Positions 1-9,945 of a stretch of 64,000 nt of DNA are shown here, piece by piece (the stretch's first letter is position 1; every line of letters begins with the position of its first letter). Source of the DNA: Mikania micrantha (lineage: Eukaryota; Streptophyta; Magnoliopsida; Asterales; Asteraceae); the NCBI GenBank assembly GCA_009363875.1, contig CM018683.1:38089753-38153752 (forward strand), in the 5' to 3' direction. The notes under the pieces are model-generated. The model made no database searches. It saw only the letters and a list, made by a program, of their open reading frames with translations, and was not told the origin of the DNA. The position numbers and the translations under genes are program-made.

Positions 1-203
1 ATCTGTTCATTGTTGTCTAATGTGTTTCTGACTGTTTAAACCATAAGGTTTAAATCAGGATTTCAGAAACACAGTATAATAGTTTAGTGTTTAGAATCAA
101 ATGTTAATAGCTTCTAAGTAATTCTCCTCGTTTGTTTTTGAGTTACTGTACAAGTTACTGTACAGGTTACTATTCCGGTAATGATTCCGGCACAGATGTT
201 ACA
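1..203 (-). mobile_element. Partial gypsy LTR (K) in element A integrase
   Basis: On the minus strand this begins TGTAACATCTGTGCCGG at 203, nearly the same as the start of solo LTR L at 16301 (TGTAACATCAGTGCCGG). It interrupts the integrase C-terminal half of element A: the protein reads normally down to about position 204 and then becomes non-integrase sequence. It is therefore an LTR terminus of the J/L type. The rest lies left of the window, so I cannot tell a solo LTR from a full element. The expected TSD on the right is CTTAC (204-208). Confidence 0.7.
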
Positions 204-1065
204 CTTACGAATAAGCATAATGTTGTCTGTGAGTTCTTGAATATATTTGGGACCTATTATTTGACTCACCCCGATCTCAGACCAACAGATAGGAGATCTG
301 CACTTTCGTCCGTACAATGCTTCAAAAAGGGCACACTGAATACTCGTATCATACCTATTGTTGTATGAGAATTCAATCAATGGAAGATGAATATCTTAGC
401 TACCACCAAAGTCAATGACACAGCTTCTAAGCATATCTTCCAAGGTTTGGTTAGTACGCTCCGTTGGCCCATCTGTTTGAGGATGGTAAGCCGTGCTCAT
501 GTAGATTTTTGTACCCAAAGCATTCTGGAGTGTCTGCCAGAACCTAGATGTGAAACGACTATCCCTATCAGAGATGATTGAGATAGGTACTCCATGTCGC
601 ATTACTACTTCATCTATGTATAGTTTAGCAAGTCTATCCACAGTATAATCTTCACAAATAGGTAAGAAATTAGCAGACTTTGTTAACCTATCTACAATAA
701 CCCATATAGAATCATATTTCAGGAAGTTCTTGGTAACTTCGTAATGAAATCCATAGAAATTTGCTCCCATTTCCACATTGGAATTTCGGGTTGTTGTAGT
801 AAGAGGAAGGTTTTTGATGCTCTGCCTTTACCTTCAGACATATCAGGCATTTCATCACATATAATGCAATGTCTTTCTTCATACCAGGCCACCAACAATA
901 ATCACGAAGATCATAATACATTTTATCAGCTCCTGGATGAATAAAGTATTTGGACTTATGAGCTTTATTCAAAATTGTTTGTCGCAAATTACCAAAATAA
1001 GGAATCCACACTCGATTCATAAAATACAATACATTTTCAGGTTGTCTCTCTAATCGTTTCACCAA
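204..1065 (-). pseudogene. Element A integrase (broken)
   Basis: This is the retroviral-type integrase that inserts element cDNA into the chromosome. The N-terminal HHCC zinc-binding region is at 1065-850 (HPGADK, then CLICLKVK). The core is at 776-396. The D,D,E residues are visible as WVIVDRLTKSA, ISDRDSRFTSRFW and PQTDGPTERTNQ, so the catalytic triad itself is intact. A frameshift near 750 joins the zinc region to the core. A TAA stop near 390 precedes the EFSYNN...EALYGRKCRSP segment. The C-terminus is cut off at 204 by LTR K, so any chromodomain is missing from this window. Confidence 0.85.
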
Positions 1066-1242
1066 TCCTTGTAATCATTCTTCTTCCAGATTTGATTCTT
1101 GCAAGGCTTGTTGTTGAGCTTCACGTATCTGGGGAATCAAACTCGTTTGAATAGTTATATTAAAATTTTGAGCTCGATTTGGTTTTACTTGCTCTTTGCG
1201 ACTTAAGGCATCAGCAACTAGATTTGCTTTGCCTGGGTGATA

Positions 1243-1595
1243 TCAAATTTCACAATCATAATCGTTAAGGAGTTCCACCCATCGTCTTTGTCGCATGTTA
1301 AGCATTTTCTGATCTAGAATATGCTGAAGACTCTTATGGTCTGTGTGTATCGTGCACTTTGTACCATAAATATAATGTCTCCAGATTTTTAGTGCAAACA
1401 CTACCGCTCCTAATTCTAGATCATGAGTTGTATAATTCTTTTCATGTATCTTTAATTGTCGGGAAGCATATGCGATTACTTTATCCCTTTGCATGAGTAC
1501 AGCTCCCAATCCTTGTCTAAAAGCATCACAATAGACCACAAAGTCTTCTGTGCCTTCAGGTAGACTAAGAATGGGTGCCTTGCAATGTCTTTGTT
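1243..1595 (-). pseudogene. Element A RNase H domain
   Basis: This is the RNase H-like domain that removes the RNA strand during reverse transcription. The typical gypsy wording is visible: VYCDAFRQGLGAVLMQ, then IAYASRQL, EKNYTTHDLELGAVVFALK and TDHKSLQHIL, ending RRWVELLNDYDCEI. It follows the RT directly and the integrase zinc region comes after it, with about 180 bases of damaged linker at 1066-1242. It belongs to the same former polyprotein as the flanking domains, and a frameshift near 1600 separates it from the RT. Confidence 0.8.
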
Positions 1596-2046
1596 TTAAT
1601 AATTGAAATGCTTCCTCCTGTGGCTCATCCCAATCGAACTTTCATCCTTATGGGTTAACATTGTTAAAGGTAAGGCTATTTTTGAAAAATTTCTTATGAA
1701 CCGATGATAGTACCCTGCCAATCCCAGAAATTGTTTGATTTCTGTTGGAGTGGTAGGAGTTTCCCATCGCTTGATAGCCTCTATCTTTCTTGGATCAACT
1801 TGTATGCCTTTCTCACTGATTATATGTCCTAAGAATTGGACTTCCTGTAGCCAAAATTCACATTTAGAGAATTTGGTATAGAGTTTTTCATGTTTCAGTA
1901 AAGTGAGAATTTGAGTTAAATGTCGCTCATGATCCTTTGGACTTTTGGAATATATAAGGATATCATCAATGAACACAATTACGAATTTATCCAGATAGGG
2001 TCTGCATACCCGGTTCATTAAGTCCATGAAGATTGTGGGTGCATTT
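1596..2046 (-). pseudogene. Element A reverse transcriptase, C-terminal part
   Basis: This is the palm and thumb portion of the gypsy reverse transcriptase. It contains the catalytic motif as VFIDDILIYSK, then FLGHIISEKGIQVDP and FLGLAGYYHRFI, all standard Ty3/gypsy RT signatures. Its upstream half lies at 5679-6119. The split falls exactly between the residues of a normal MPFG-x-TNAP stretch and is caused by solo LTR J. The fragment ends in a frameshift near 1640, after the LTMLTHKD segment. Confidence 0.9.
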
Positions 2047-2686
2047 GTTACTGTAACATTTGTACATTTAGTCATGTAGTAGTGAACAGTGTTAGAACAG
2101 TGTGTATCCATGTTCAGTCAGTCAATGTGAACCATGTGTCATTATGTGCTTGTGTGTTAGAATCCTTATCATTTAACAAGTATGTATTATTTATTTACAG
2201 TCGAGTTCACTAGGCAAGAACAGTATTGTGTTACATCGAAACAGTGGTGGGCAGCGAGAGTGAGCCCTATATATATACTGCGTTCGGTGTAACAGGATAG
2301 TGTTGGTGCGTAGTGTCAAGACGAATATTATGACAATTAATTCAACAAGAATCGTAATACGTAAGCGAGACTGAGTATAGTTATGGGTGACGATCCATAA
2401 TGATACGAATGTTGAACTTATAATTATGATTAAACGACTTTAAATATTTTAATACGATCGAAAAACGTACGCGATTGCGGGTATACACGTAATTGTGAAT
2501 GTTTAACGATCCGACAACACACGAAGAGTAAAAATAATTATATTAATTATTTTATATTTTTACAATTTTGAAACTCATCATTTATTTGAGTTTAACAACT
2601 CTTTTTAATTAAAACCGCGTAAAATACGCGTTACGTTCCGGAAACGCGAACCGAGCGACCGAAACGGACCCGAATACCATACGGGC

Positions 2687-2694
2687 TATAAAAG
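2687..2694 (+). promoter_or_regulatory. TATA box of solo LTR J
   Basis: TATAAAAG sits 635 bases from the LTR start and is followed by a pyrimidine-rich CTCTCTCT leader, as expected of a pol II start region. A second TATA-like run, CCCTATATATATA, lies upstream at 2265-2277 inside a module shared with other LTRs here. Which one is used cannot be told from sequence. Confidence 0.6.
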
Positions 2695-3094
2695 CCTTGA
2701 ACAAACCTTGTTTCCTCATAAATGCAACCAACAACCCTTTCTCTCTCTAAATTTTCGTCTCCCACCTCTCTCTAAAAATTCACTACTTTAAACGTTCGTA
2801 TCTTCTTCGTTTCTCAACGGATTTTGGTGTTCTTGGTGTCCACGCGAAGCCCTCAACATTCTCTATCAGAAAGTACAAGATTTTCGCAGATTCAACCAAC
2901 AAATCGTGAGGTAATGAGGCTTGAAAAATCTGGAAATTAGGGTTTTTCGTGAGTTTATGTTGAAACCCGACACATAGCAGGTCCTAGCACTCTCCGTTTC
3001 AGTTTCGAAGCTATAACAACCCTCCTGGATATTAGATCAGCGTAGCTAGTGGACTGGAAAGGATGGTATGAGATGATGATGATGATGCAGGTAC

Positions 3095-3600
3095 AGGTTC
3101 GTTCAAGGGGACTCACGGCCGAACCCTAATGCTGCGGCCGAAGCTTTTGAGTTATGGCGAGCCCTTGCCGAACCAACCAGCTCACGAACCATCATCAGCT
3201 TTTTCAGACGAACCTTCCTTCGATCAGACATCCTAGGCGAACCCTGGCTTGATTGGCGAACCTTTTCTGTTGCCACGAACCCTAGTCTTCACCGAACTAG
3301 TGAATGTGCAACGAACTCTCGTGAACACAGCAAGCCTACGAACCATTCTAGTCGAACCCTTGCGAACCAGTTGATGCTAACCGAACCATTCAGCTGCCGA
3401 GCCTTCTGTCATGCAGCGAACCATGCAGACCCACCATCATATCAGACGAACCCTGGGTCGATCCACATTAGCTGCGAACCCTCACACCTTAGCCGAAGCC
3501 TGTTCAAGCCTCCTGCGAAGCTTATTGACCACGAACCCTTGGACCACTCATTTTGAACGAACCATTCAGTTATAAAGGCCGAACCTTGGGCTGAAACCTC
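3095..3600 (+). repeat. CGAACC word array in LTR J
   Basis: Short GCGAACC/CGAACCCT words recur every 10-40 bases with unrelated sequence between them, so this is not a tandem array of constant period. It lies downstream of the TATA box, in R/U5. A matching array is present in solo LTR L at 14770-15260, in the same sense relative to the LTR. Confidence 0.75.
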
Positions 3601-4716
3601 AAGAGGTTCGCTGCCTAAGGTGGCAGCCCAAACCCAATCCGCCCAACTCAATAATACAAGGCCCAACTCCATTAGCAATTTGGCCCATGAACTTAATTCA
3701 AACACAATTGAGATGGTTTGGCCCATTAAGATCTTTAATTGGCCCAATGTCACTTTGGAAACCTTAATGGCCTACTTAAGCATTTCTTAGCCTAACTCAA
3801 ATCCTTTAGGCCCAATCCAAGCCCATACGACTCATTATGATCTTAATTAGCTTGATTTTAGCTTTGGCGTGTTACAAGGCCTATGTACGAGTTGTTGGGC
3901 CAACATCACGCTCGATTGGCCCAACACCGCATTCAATTGACTCATTATTAACTTGAATGGCCTATGGTGTGGCTTACCATGCAAAATGTTATGAATTGAC
4001 TTAGTTGGGTTAAGATTAACCTAAACTAATGATGATATCAATTCATAATCACAAGAGTCTAAAACATTGAAAACATATTCATACATTTCATGTTTATCAA
4101 GGGTTAATCAAATTCTCAAACACATGTGATGTGTACCAACAAGTTTGAACACAAGGATCATTTCATATTCGTTTCTTGGACCCATGATCAATCAAGAGAT
4201 TCAAATCATAACATTCAAGTTTTCACAACAATCATAATCATGAGAACACAAGTCAATCAATGAATCAAAGTCTATACAATTATAAATCCTATATCTTATG
4301 TATGATTACAATGTTATAGGAATCAATTAGAAGTCTTGTTTGCTACTTGCTATCTGTTTTAGTTCAGAGTCTACTGCAGACAGGTGAGAACTTTAGCCCC
4401 TCTTTTACTATTTTATAACTGTTTTGGGGTGGAACACGTGATCAAAACAATCGTTTACAATCATATTTCATTACACAAGGTGTGTGCATGCTATTAAACA
4501 TTATGGATTCATTGTACGAATCCTAGAAATTCATCAACTGTTTTAAAGAACTTATCAATTACTAAACTCTTTTCACTAAAAAGGTTTTATAAGAGATCTT
4601 TGAACTGTTTTGTAACAGATTTACTCAAATGTATTTATGAAGGATAAACACTTTTAAATAAATGATTTTATAAACTCTTCTGTTATAAACCTTGTTGTTA
4701 CACAAGGTCACTATTT

Positions 4717-4816
4717 CATGGTATTCAAATCAAGTGGTTCACAACATGGTATTCAAATCAAGTGATTCACAACATGGTATTCAAATCAAGTGGTTCTTTT
4801 CATGGTATTCAAAACA
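4717..4816 (+). repeat. 28-bp tandem repeat, about 3.5 copies, in LTR J
   Basis: The unit starts CATGGTATTCAAATCAAG. Copies start at 4717, 4745, 4773 and 4801 (the last partial). The first three differ at only a few bases, which suggests recent duplication. Confidence 0.9.
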
Positions 4817-5678
4817 AAGGATTTAATTCGTGGAATTAAATCTAGGTTTTCAATTCATGTTATCAAATAAGGCATTAACACATCCGGTTAAAGTAAGATT
4901 CAGAAAACATGGTGTCTATTGTTGTAAACAAACTTGTAAAAGCATCAAGTATCATATTCATTAGCGTTAGTACTGGGTGATCACAACAAGGGAAAGCGGA
5001 CACATACATTGGGGCAGATCGATTGCTGCAGTTAGTTTTTAAATCTGTTTTATAAACTAACTGCAGATTTCGGTTACATATGGTTTATTCAAAACTGTTG
5101 ACACATTATCTAACTCCAAACGTGGTTTGAGACTTGATATTATATGTTGACTCATGTGCAAACAGTGATTGGACTGTTTACACTCATTTTCTTACTTGAT
5201 GTTAGTTTGGGTTGCAGCTCATCCGTGTGAATCTTATGTTGCTTTAACTTACCTATGTCTTATATCATATACTCATGTTTACAAATGTTTAAACCTATTG
5301 TTCTCACCAACTACGTCTGTAGTTGACAGTTACTTTTCACGTGTTTCAGGTAATCAGGTTTAAGACATTCTCAGAGACAACTAAGGAGACCATTCTAAGA
5401 TAGAACAAGATGAAGAAACATGCTAGGATGGATTAGAAACACACCAAATCCTAATTGTTTAATTGTCTTGTTTGAAGTCTTATTTTGTAAACTATATTTT
5501 GGGTCTGTAGTTGTCTTTCTTTTGGTAGATAGATTGTCTGTAACTAAACAATTGTCTAAACATTATGCAACTTAGTAATCTATTGTGGTTGTTCTTATTC
5601 AATACTTGTGCATGATTCAACTGATCATACGTCACCACGCCGTGGATTCCGCACGCGGCGCAGGGGTGTGACAGTTAC

Positions 5679-6164
5679 CCCAAACGGCATTACTAAGAAT
5701 TCATAATGTCCGTATCGGGTTCGAAAAGCAGTTTTAGAAATATGTTCTTCACTGACTCGTACTTGATGGTATCCCGATCTAAGATCGATTTTTGAAAAAT
5801 AAGTGGCTCCCTAAAGTTGGTCAAAAAGATCATCAATACGTGGCAACAGATAATGATTCTTAATTGTAATTTTATTAAGTTCTTGATAATCGATGCACAT
5901 CCTGAAGGACCCGTCGTTTTTTTTGACAAACAATATTGGTGCTCCCCACGGCGACGAGCTGGGTCTAATGAATCCTCTGTCGAGTAGTTCTTGAAGTTGA
6001 CTCGATAATTCCAGCATTTCCGAAGATGCCATACGGTATGGAGCCTTAGCCACGGGGCCTGCTCCCGGAATCAAGTCAATACAAAATTCAACTTGTCGCA
6101 CAGGGGGCAATCTAGTCAATTCTTCAAGAAAGACTTCAGGAAAATCTCTAACTACTGGATTATC
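5679..6164 (-). pseudogene. Element A reverse transcriptase, N-terminal part
   Basis: This is the fingers/palm start of the gypsy RT. It reads LPPVRQVEFCIDLIPGAGPV, then PYRMASSEM, GFIRPSSSPWGAP, DGSFRMCIDYQELNK and LPRIDDLF. A TAG stop follows DDLFDQL near 5813. The frame then continues through an RSGYH-type region to HYEFLVMPFG, where solo LTR J enters at 5673. A TAA stop at about 6165 separates it from the protease. The rest of the domain is at 1596-2046. Confidence 0.88.
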
Positions 6165-6605
6165 TTAAATGCGCTTTTCCTCATGATCTCCATTGATAAG
6201 ATAGGCTAGAAAAGTTTCATAGCCTTTCCTGAGACACTTCTGAGCTTTCATACAAGAAATAAGCCCTAGTGCTCTATTTGCTCGTTCACCTTGGACCACT
6301 AATATTTCAGCTGTGTTTAGAGGTATACGAATAGTTTTGTCATGGCACACTACTTCCGCCTTTTGTGTCGAAAGCCAATCCATGCCGATGACAACATCAA
6401 AACTACCCAATTCTGTTGGAAGGAGATCTATTTTAAAGATATGATCATTAAGGTTTAAGGCTCAGCCTTGAATGATATGTGTGGCTTGAATAGATTTTCC
6501 ATTTGCAAGTTCAACATTATATGCTTGCCCTATACTAATCTTAGGTAGAGAAAGTAACAATGCGAACTTATGCGAAATAAAACTTCTATTAGCCTAGTAT
6601 CAAAT
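6165..6605 (-). pseudogene. Element A aspartic protease (active site frameshifted)
   Basis: This is a retropepsin that would cleave the polyprotein. The flap and C-terminal wording is clear: GSFDVVIGMDWLS, then LISCMKAQKCLRKG. The active site, normally SILFDTGA in this family, reads ILFDTR near 6590 because of an apparent one-base loss that also shifts the frame. The conserved Gly is lost and the downstream protein becomes nonsense, so the protease is inactive. It lies between the gag zinc knuckles and the RT, as in all Ty3/gypsy elements. Confidence 0.8.
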
Positions 6606-7870
6606 AGAATAGATGCATAATGATCATTGAGAAGGAACATACCCGTAACAACATCCGGATTGTTCTTAGCTTCACCTGCCTCAATTTGAAAAGCTCGTCC
6701 GCTGGCCTGTTCAAGTGGTACTTTATTATCCGTGTGTTTGGCATTAGTAGGACAATTTTTCATAAAATTCTCCATACTTCCACATTTATAACAGGCCCGA
6801 GTGTTTGGTTGATGTTGTTGTAATGGAGCTTGATAAGGCACCTGATGGAGTGGTTTTGCTGGTGCTTTACAATTACTTGTAAAGTGCCTAGTTTGCTTAC
6901 AATTTCCACACACAGGGCATGGCCCTAGGTGATGGAATGGACATTTGGTGCATTTTGGTGCTGGTCCTTGGTATGCTTTCTTCTCTTGCACAATTGCCCC
7001 ATAGCTTTTAACTGTTGGAGCCTTACTGCCTTCCTCCTGCATCTTCTTCGTTCCTCTATCCTGCCATTTACGTTTCCTGGTAGTAGCATTTCCAATGTTA
7101 CCAGAAGTGAATTTGCTGACACTTGTGGATTTATTGAGATTAGTGTCACTTGCTTTTCCTTTCTTAAACAAAGTTCCACTCCTTACCGCCTCATCGGTAA
7201 GCTTAGCTGCTAAAATAATAATTTTCTTCATATCAGTATGCTCTGCAGCCATTACTGTTTTACGAATTTGTGGAACTAGGCCTTTAATGTACTTTTCCAC
7301 AAGTTTAATCTTAGTTGGAAATATGTAGGGTAACGAACATGTGAGTTCATGAAACCGGTCAGCGTACTTCTTATGTTCTGCTCCCACCATGGAGTGATTC
7401 CAAAACTCTTCTTCCAGTTTTTGTATTTCATTCATGGGACAGTATTCAGCTATAATCAATGTTTTGAACTCATTCCAAGTCATCTGATCAACAACTGATG
7501 TTCCCAATGTACTCACCTGTGTGTTCCACCAAATGAGGGCTTGGCTTTTTAATGAACATGTTGCATATAGAACTTGATGCTTCTCTAAGCATTGACTAAA
7601 TTTTAGTGTTGTTTCCATTTCTTCCACCCATTTTAGGAGTCCAGACGCTCCTTCTTTCCCAAAGAAAGTGGGAGGATTACAGGATGCAAAGTACTTATAC
7701 GTGCATCATTGTTGAGGTGGTTCAGGATTAGTACGATCAAATCCAGAAGCATGTACTTCGGTGTTACCTCCAATATTGTTATTAACATTATTATTATTTC
7801 TACCCGAGGCTGAAGACATGCGTTGTTGAAACTGAGTTATAAAATTAGGAATTGCAGCAGTCACTTCCTC
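6606..7870 (-). pseudogene. Element A gag
   Basis: This is the retrotransposon capsid/nucleocapsid protein. The retrotrans_gag core is visible as QALIWWNTQV, NEFKTLIIAEYCP, KYADRFHELT and VEKYIKGLVPQIR. A Lys/Arg-rich segment and cysteine-rich nucleocapsid motifs follow (CTKCPFHHLGPC, CGNCKQTRHFTSNC, CYKCGSMENFMKNC). In the last of these the usual His is replaced by Asn. An in-frame TGA near 7708 interrupts the N-terminal part, and the extreme N-terminus is missing at the junction near 7880. Confidence 0.85.
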
Positions 7871-7879
7871 CCAAAAAAG

Positions 7880-8265
7880 ATATCTTTATGGATCGTCACC
7901 CATAATGATAACGAGTTTCGCTTACGTATTAGGATTTTTTTAAATGATCCATTTGTTTAACTATTTGTCCGTACGTTACGCACCAACACTATCCCAATAT
8001 ATCGAACGCATTTTATATATAGGGCATACGTAGAGTCCAGCTACCTTCCTTATCAGCCGCCAGCCCACCTCTCTTTCGATATATTACAACATTGTTCTTA
8101 CATACGTTATTGACAATAAATAAATACTAAGTGTATACTTAATCACTCACGATAAATTACTAAAACACATGAATAATTTTATAATGATATCATGAACGTG
8201 TTCATACATGTACTATGAATTACATATCATCAATGATTACAACGTGAATATGAACAGATGTTATA
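7880..8265 (-). mobile_element. Truncated 3' LTR of element C
   Basis: On the minus strand this begins TATAACATCTGTTC at 8265, directly after a polypurine tract. It matches the TGTAACATC start of the J/K/L-type LTRs with one G-to-A change. It carries the module with TATATAGGGCATACGTAG (plus strand, ~8014-8033). It continues to a segment shared with J (GTGACGATCCATAA) and stops abruptly at about 7880 against element A gag. Roughly 3 kb or more of LTR is missing, presumably deleted together with the start of A. Confidence 0.75.
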
Positions 8266-8279
8266 GACTCCCCTAGTTA
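8266..8279 (-). promoter_or_regulatory. Polypurine tract of element C
   Basis: On the minus strand TAACTAGGGGAGTC lies immediately before the 3' LTR start and after the chromodomain coding region. This is the position of the plus-strand primer in reverse transcription. Confidence 0.7.
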
Positions 8280-8299
8280 AGGGAATTTCGTCTCGAAAT

Positions 8300-9660
8300 T
8301 AACCAGCTGAAGCTACTGTAAACAGATGAGGCTACTTGAGCTTCATCTAGTTTTCACGTTCCTAGGTGAACTCAGCACCACGTTTGCCTTCCCAATTTAC
8401 TTTTACGATAGGAATCCGGCTACTCTTGAGTTTCTTGACTCCATGATCCATGATTTCTACCGGTCGTTCAACGAATTGCATATTGTCTTGGATCTGGATA
8501 TCCTCCAAAGGGATATGGACATTGTGATCCGCCAAGCAGTTCTTAAGATTCGACACATGAAATGTGTCATGAACATTGCTTAGCTCAACTGGAAGTCTAT
8601 GTTTTTAGGCTACGGGACCAATCCTTTACAGGGTTTCAAATGGTCCAACGTACCTAGGAGAAAGTTTCCATTTCATCCCGAATCGGATGACGCCTTTCTA
8701 GGGAGAAACTTTGAGCAAGACTCGATCACCGACTTGGAATTCAAGCGGTTTCCGACATCGATCGGCATTACTCTTTTTCCAATCCCTTGTGGCTTTTAGT
8801 CTTGACTGAATAATTGAAATCTTGTTAGTTGTTTCTTGGATAAGTTCACGTCCTTCGACCTGTGTGTCACCAACCTTTGTCCAGCAGACCGATGATCGAC
8901 ACTTTCTACCATACAAAGCTTCAAATGGAGCACATTGAATGCTAGTATGATAGCTATTATTGTACGAGAATTCGATGAGATGGAGATGAGTGTCCCAACT
9001 TCCTTTGAAATCGATCACACAAGAACGTAACATGTCCTCGAATGTCTGGATAGTCCTCTCGCTTTGGCCGTCAGTCTGGGGATGATACGCCGTGCTAAGG
9101 TTAACAAGGGTCCCTAAAGTGGATAATTTCTCCATTTTGTAATCCTATCGGATCGGGAGAAAATGAGCAGATTTGGTGCGTCGATCGACGATCACCCAAA
9201 TCGAATCGTAACCTCTAGGCGTCTGCGGCAACTTGGTGATGAAATCCATGAAAATCTGCTCCTATTTCCATTGAGGAATTTCATGATGTTGGAACAGACC
9301 AGAAGGATTCTGATGTTCTACTTTGACTTTCGAACATGTCAGACATTTTCCTACGTATAGGGCAATGTCTTTCTTCATCCTGGGCCACCAGTAATATGTT
9401 TTCAAGTCTTGATATATCTTATCGGGTCCCGGATGAACTTAATATTGTGACTTATGTGCCTCATCGCAAATGAGGGTGCGCAATTCTTCCGACTTCGGAA
9501 TCCATATGCGACCGTTGAAGTATAAAACCCCGTCTTATCGAGGTTCTAGCTTACCTTCTACCCCGCAATCTAACTCCGTTTTCAATTGCCCGCTGATCAC
9601 CACGTGTTCCTATGCAATACGAATCAAATCTTTCAATTTCGGCTGAGTGTTGATCTCCAT
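8300..9660 (-). pseudogene. Element C integrase with C-terminal chromodomain
   Basis: The zinc region (9560-9350, HPGPDK then WWPRMKKDIA) contains a TAA stop just before HPG. The core shows WVIVDR near 9190 and AYHPQTDGQSERTIQT near 9090. The stretch that should carry the second catalytic Asp (the ISDRDSRF region) is absent: sequence jumps from DYKMEKL to STLGTLV, an in-frame deletion. The C-terminal part (8556-8362) reads FHVSNLKNCLAD, then FVERPVEIMD and SRIPIVKVNWEGKRGAEFT, the chromodomain-like tail typical of Tekay/Del chromoviruses. This places element C in that lineage. It is inactive. Confidence 0.88.
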
Positions 9661-9689
9661 GGCTCTCACATGTTAGCTTTACCAGGATG

Positions 9690-9945
9690 GTAAAGAATCT
9701 CACAGTCGTAATCAGTTAACAACTCAACCCAGCGCCTCTGCCTCATGTTGAGCTCCTTCTGATTTAGAATGTGCTGAGGGCTCTAGTGGTCCGTGTAAAT
9801 GACACATTTAGTACCGTAAAGGTGGTGTCTCCACTTTTTTTAACGGAAAAACCACTGCCCCTAACTCAAGACCATGAGTAGTGTAATTCTTCTCATGAAC
9901 CTTAAGCTGTCTTGAAGCATACGCAATAAACTTATCTCGTCCCTT
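9690..9945 (-). pseudogene. Element C RNase H remnant, joined to B gag
   Basis: RNase H wording is present (FIAYASRQLKVHEKNYTTHG, ELGAVVF, then after a frameshift WRHHLYGTKC and NMRQRRWVELL). An in-frame TAG replaces the Lys codon of the TDHKS motif. Its first ~65 residues are missing. Upstream (higher coordinates) the reading frame passes without a stop into the gag zinc-knuckle region of element B, so a deletion has fused two different elements here. Confidence 0.8.

Larger units (their letters stand above)
2052..5673 (+). mobile_element. Solo LTR J (3622 bp), TSD GTTAC
   Basis: The left end is TGTAACATTTG at 2052 and the right end is GGGGTGTGACA at 5673. GTTAC occurs immediately on both sides (2047-2051 and 5674-5678). 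Removing the insert plus one TSD rejoins the element A RT. No PBS, gag or pol lies inside, so this is a solo LTR. It is on the plus strand: a TATA box at 2687 is followed by a CTCTCT-rich leader. The rest is noncoding: a CGAACC-word array (3095-3600), an AT-rich stretch (3750-4650) and a 28-bp tandem repeat (4717-4816). Its 5' end resembles the Tekay-like LTRs K and L. Confidence 0.93.
204..7880 (-). mobile_element. Element A: decayed Ty3/gypsy retrotransposon, minus strand
   Basis: Reading leftwards, the order is gag (7.87-6.6 kb), protease (6.6-6.17 kb), reverse transcriptase (6.16-5.68 kb and 2.05-1.6 kb), RNase H (1.6-1.24 kb) and integrase (1.07-0.2 kb), the usual Ty3/gypsy order. The RT is split by solo LTR J (2052-5673). 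The gag N-terminus is lost at about 7880, where a fragment of another LTR abuts, so neither the 5' LTR nor the PBS of A is visible. At least five disabling lesions are visible, so the element is dead. The protein wording is closest to Tekay/Del chromoviruses, but the diagnostic chromodomain is not in view for A. Confidence 0.85.

Noticed and set aside
204..6600. Endogenous pararetrovirus or caulimovirus RT
   Set aside because: Domain order protease-RT-RNase H-integrase with DDE integrase identifies Ty3/gypsy; there is no movement or coat protein module.
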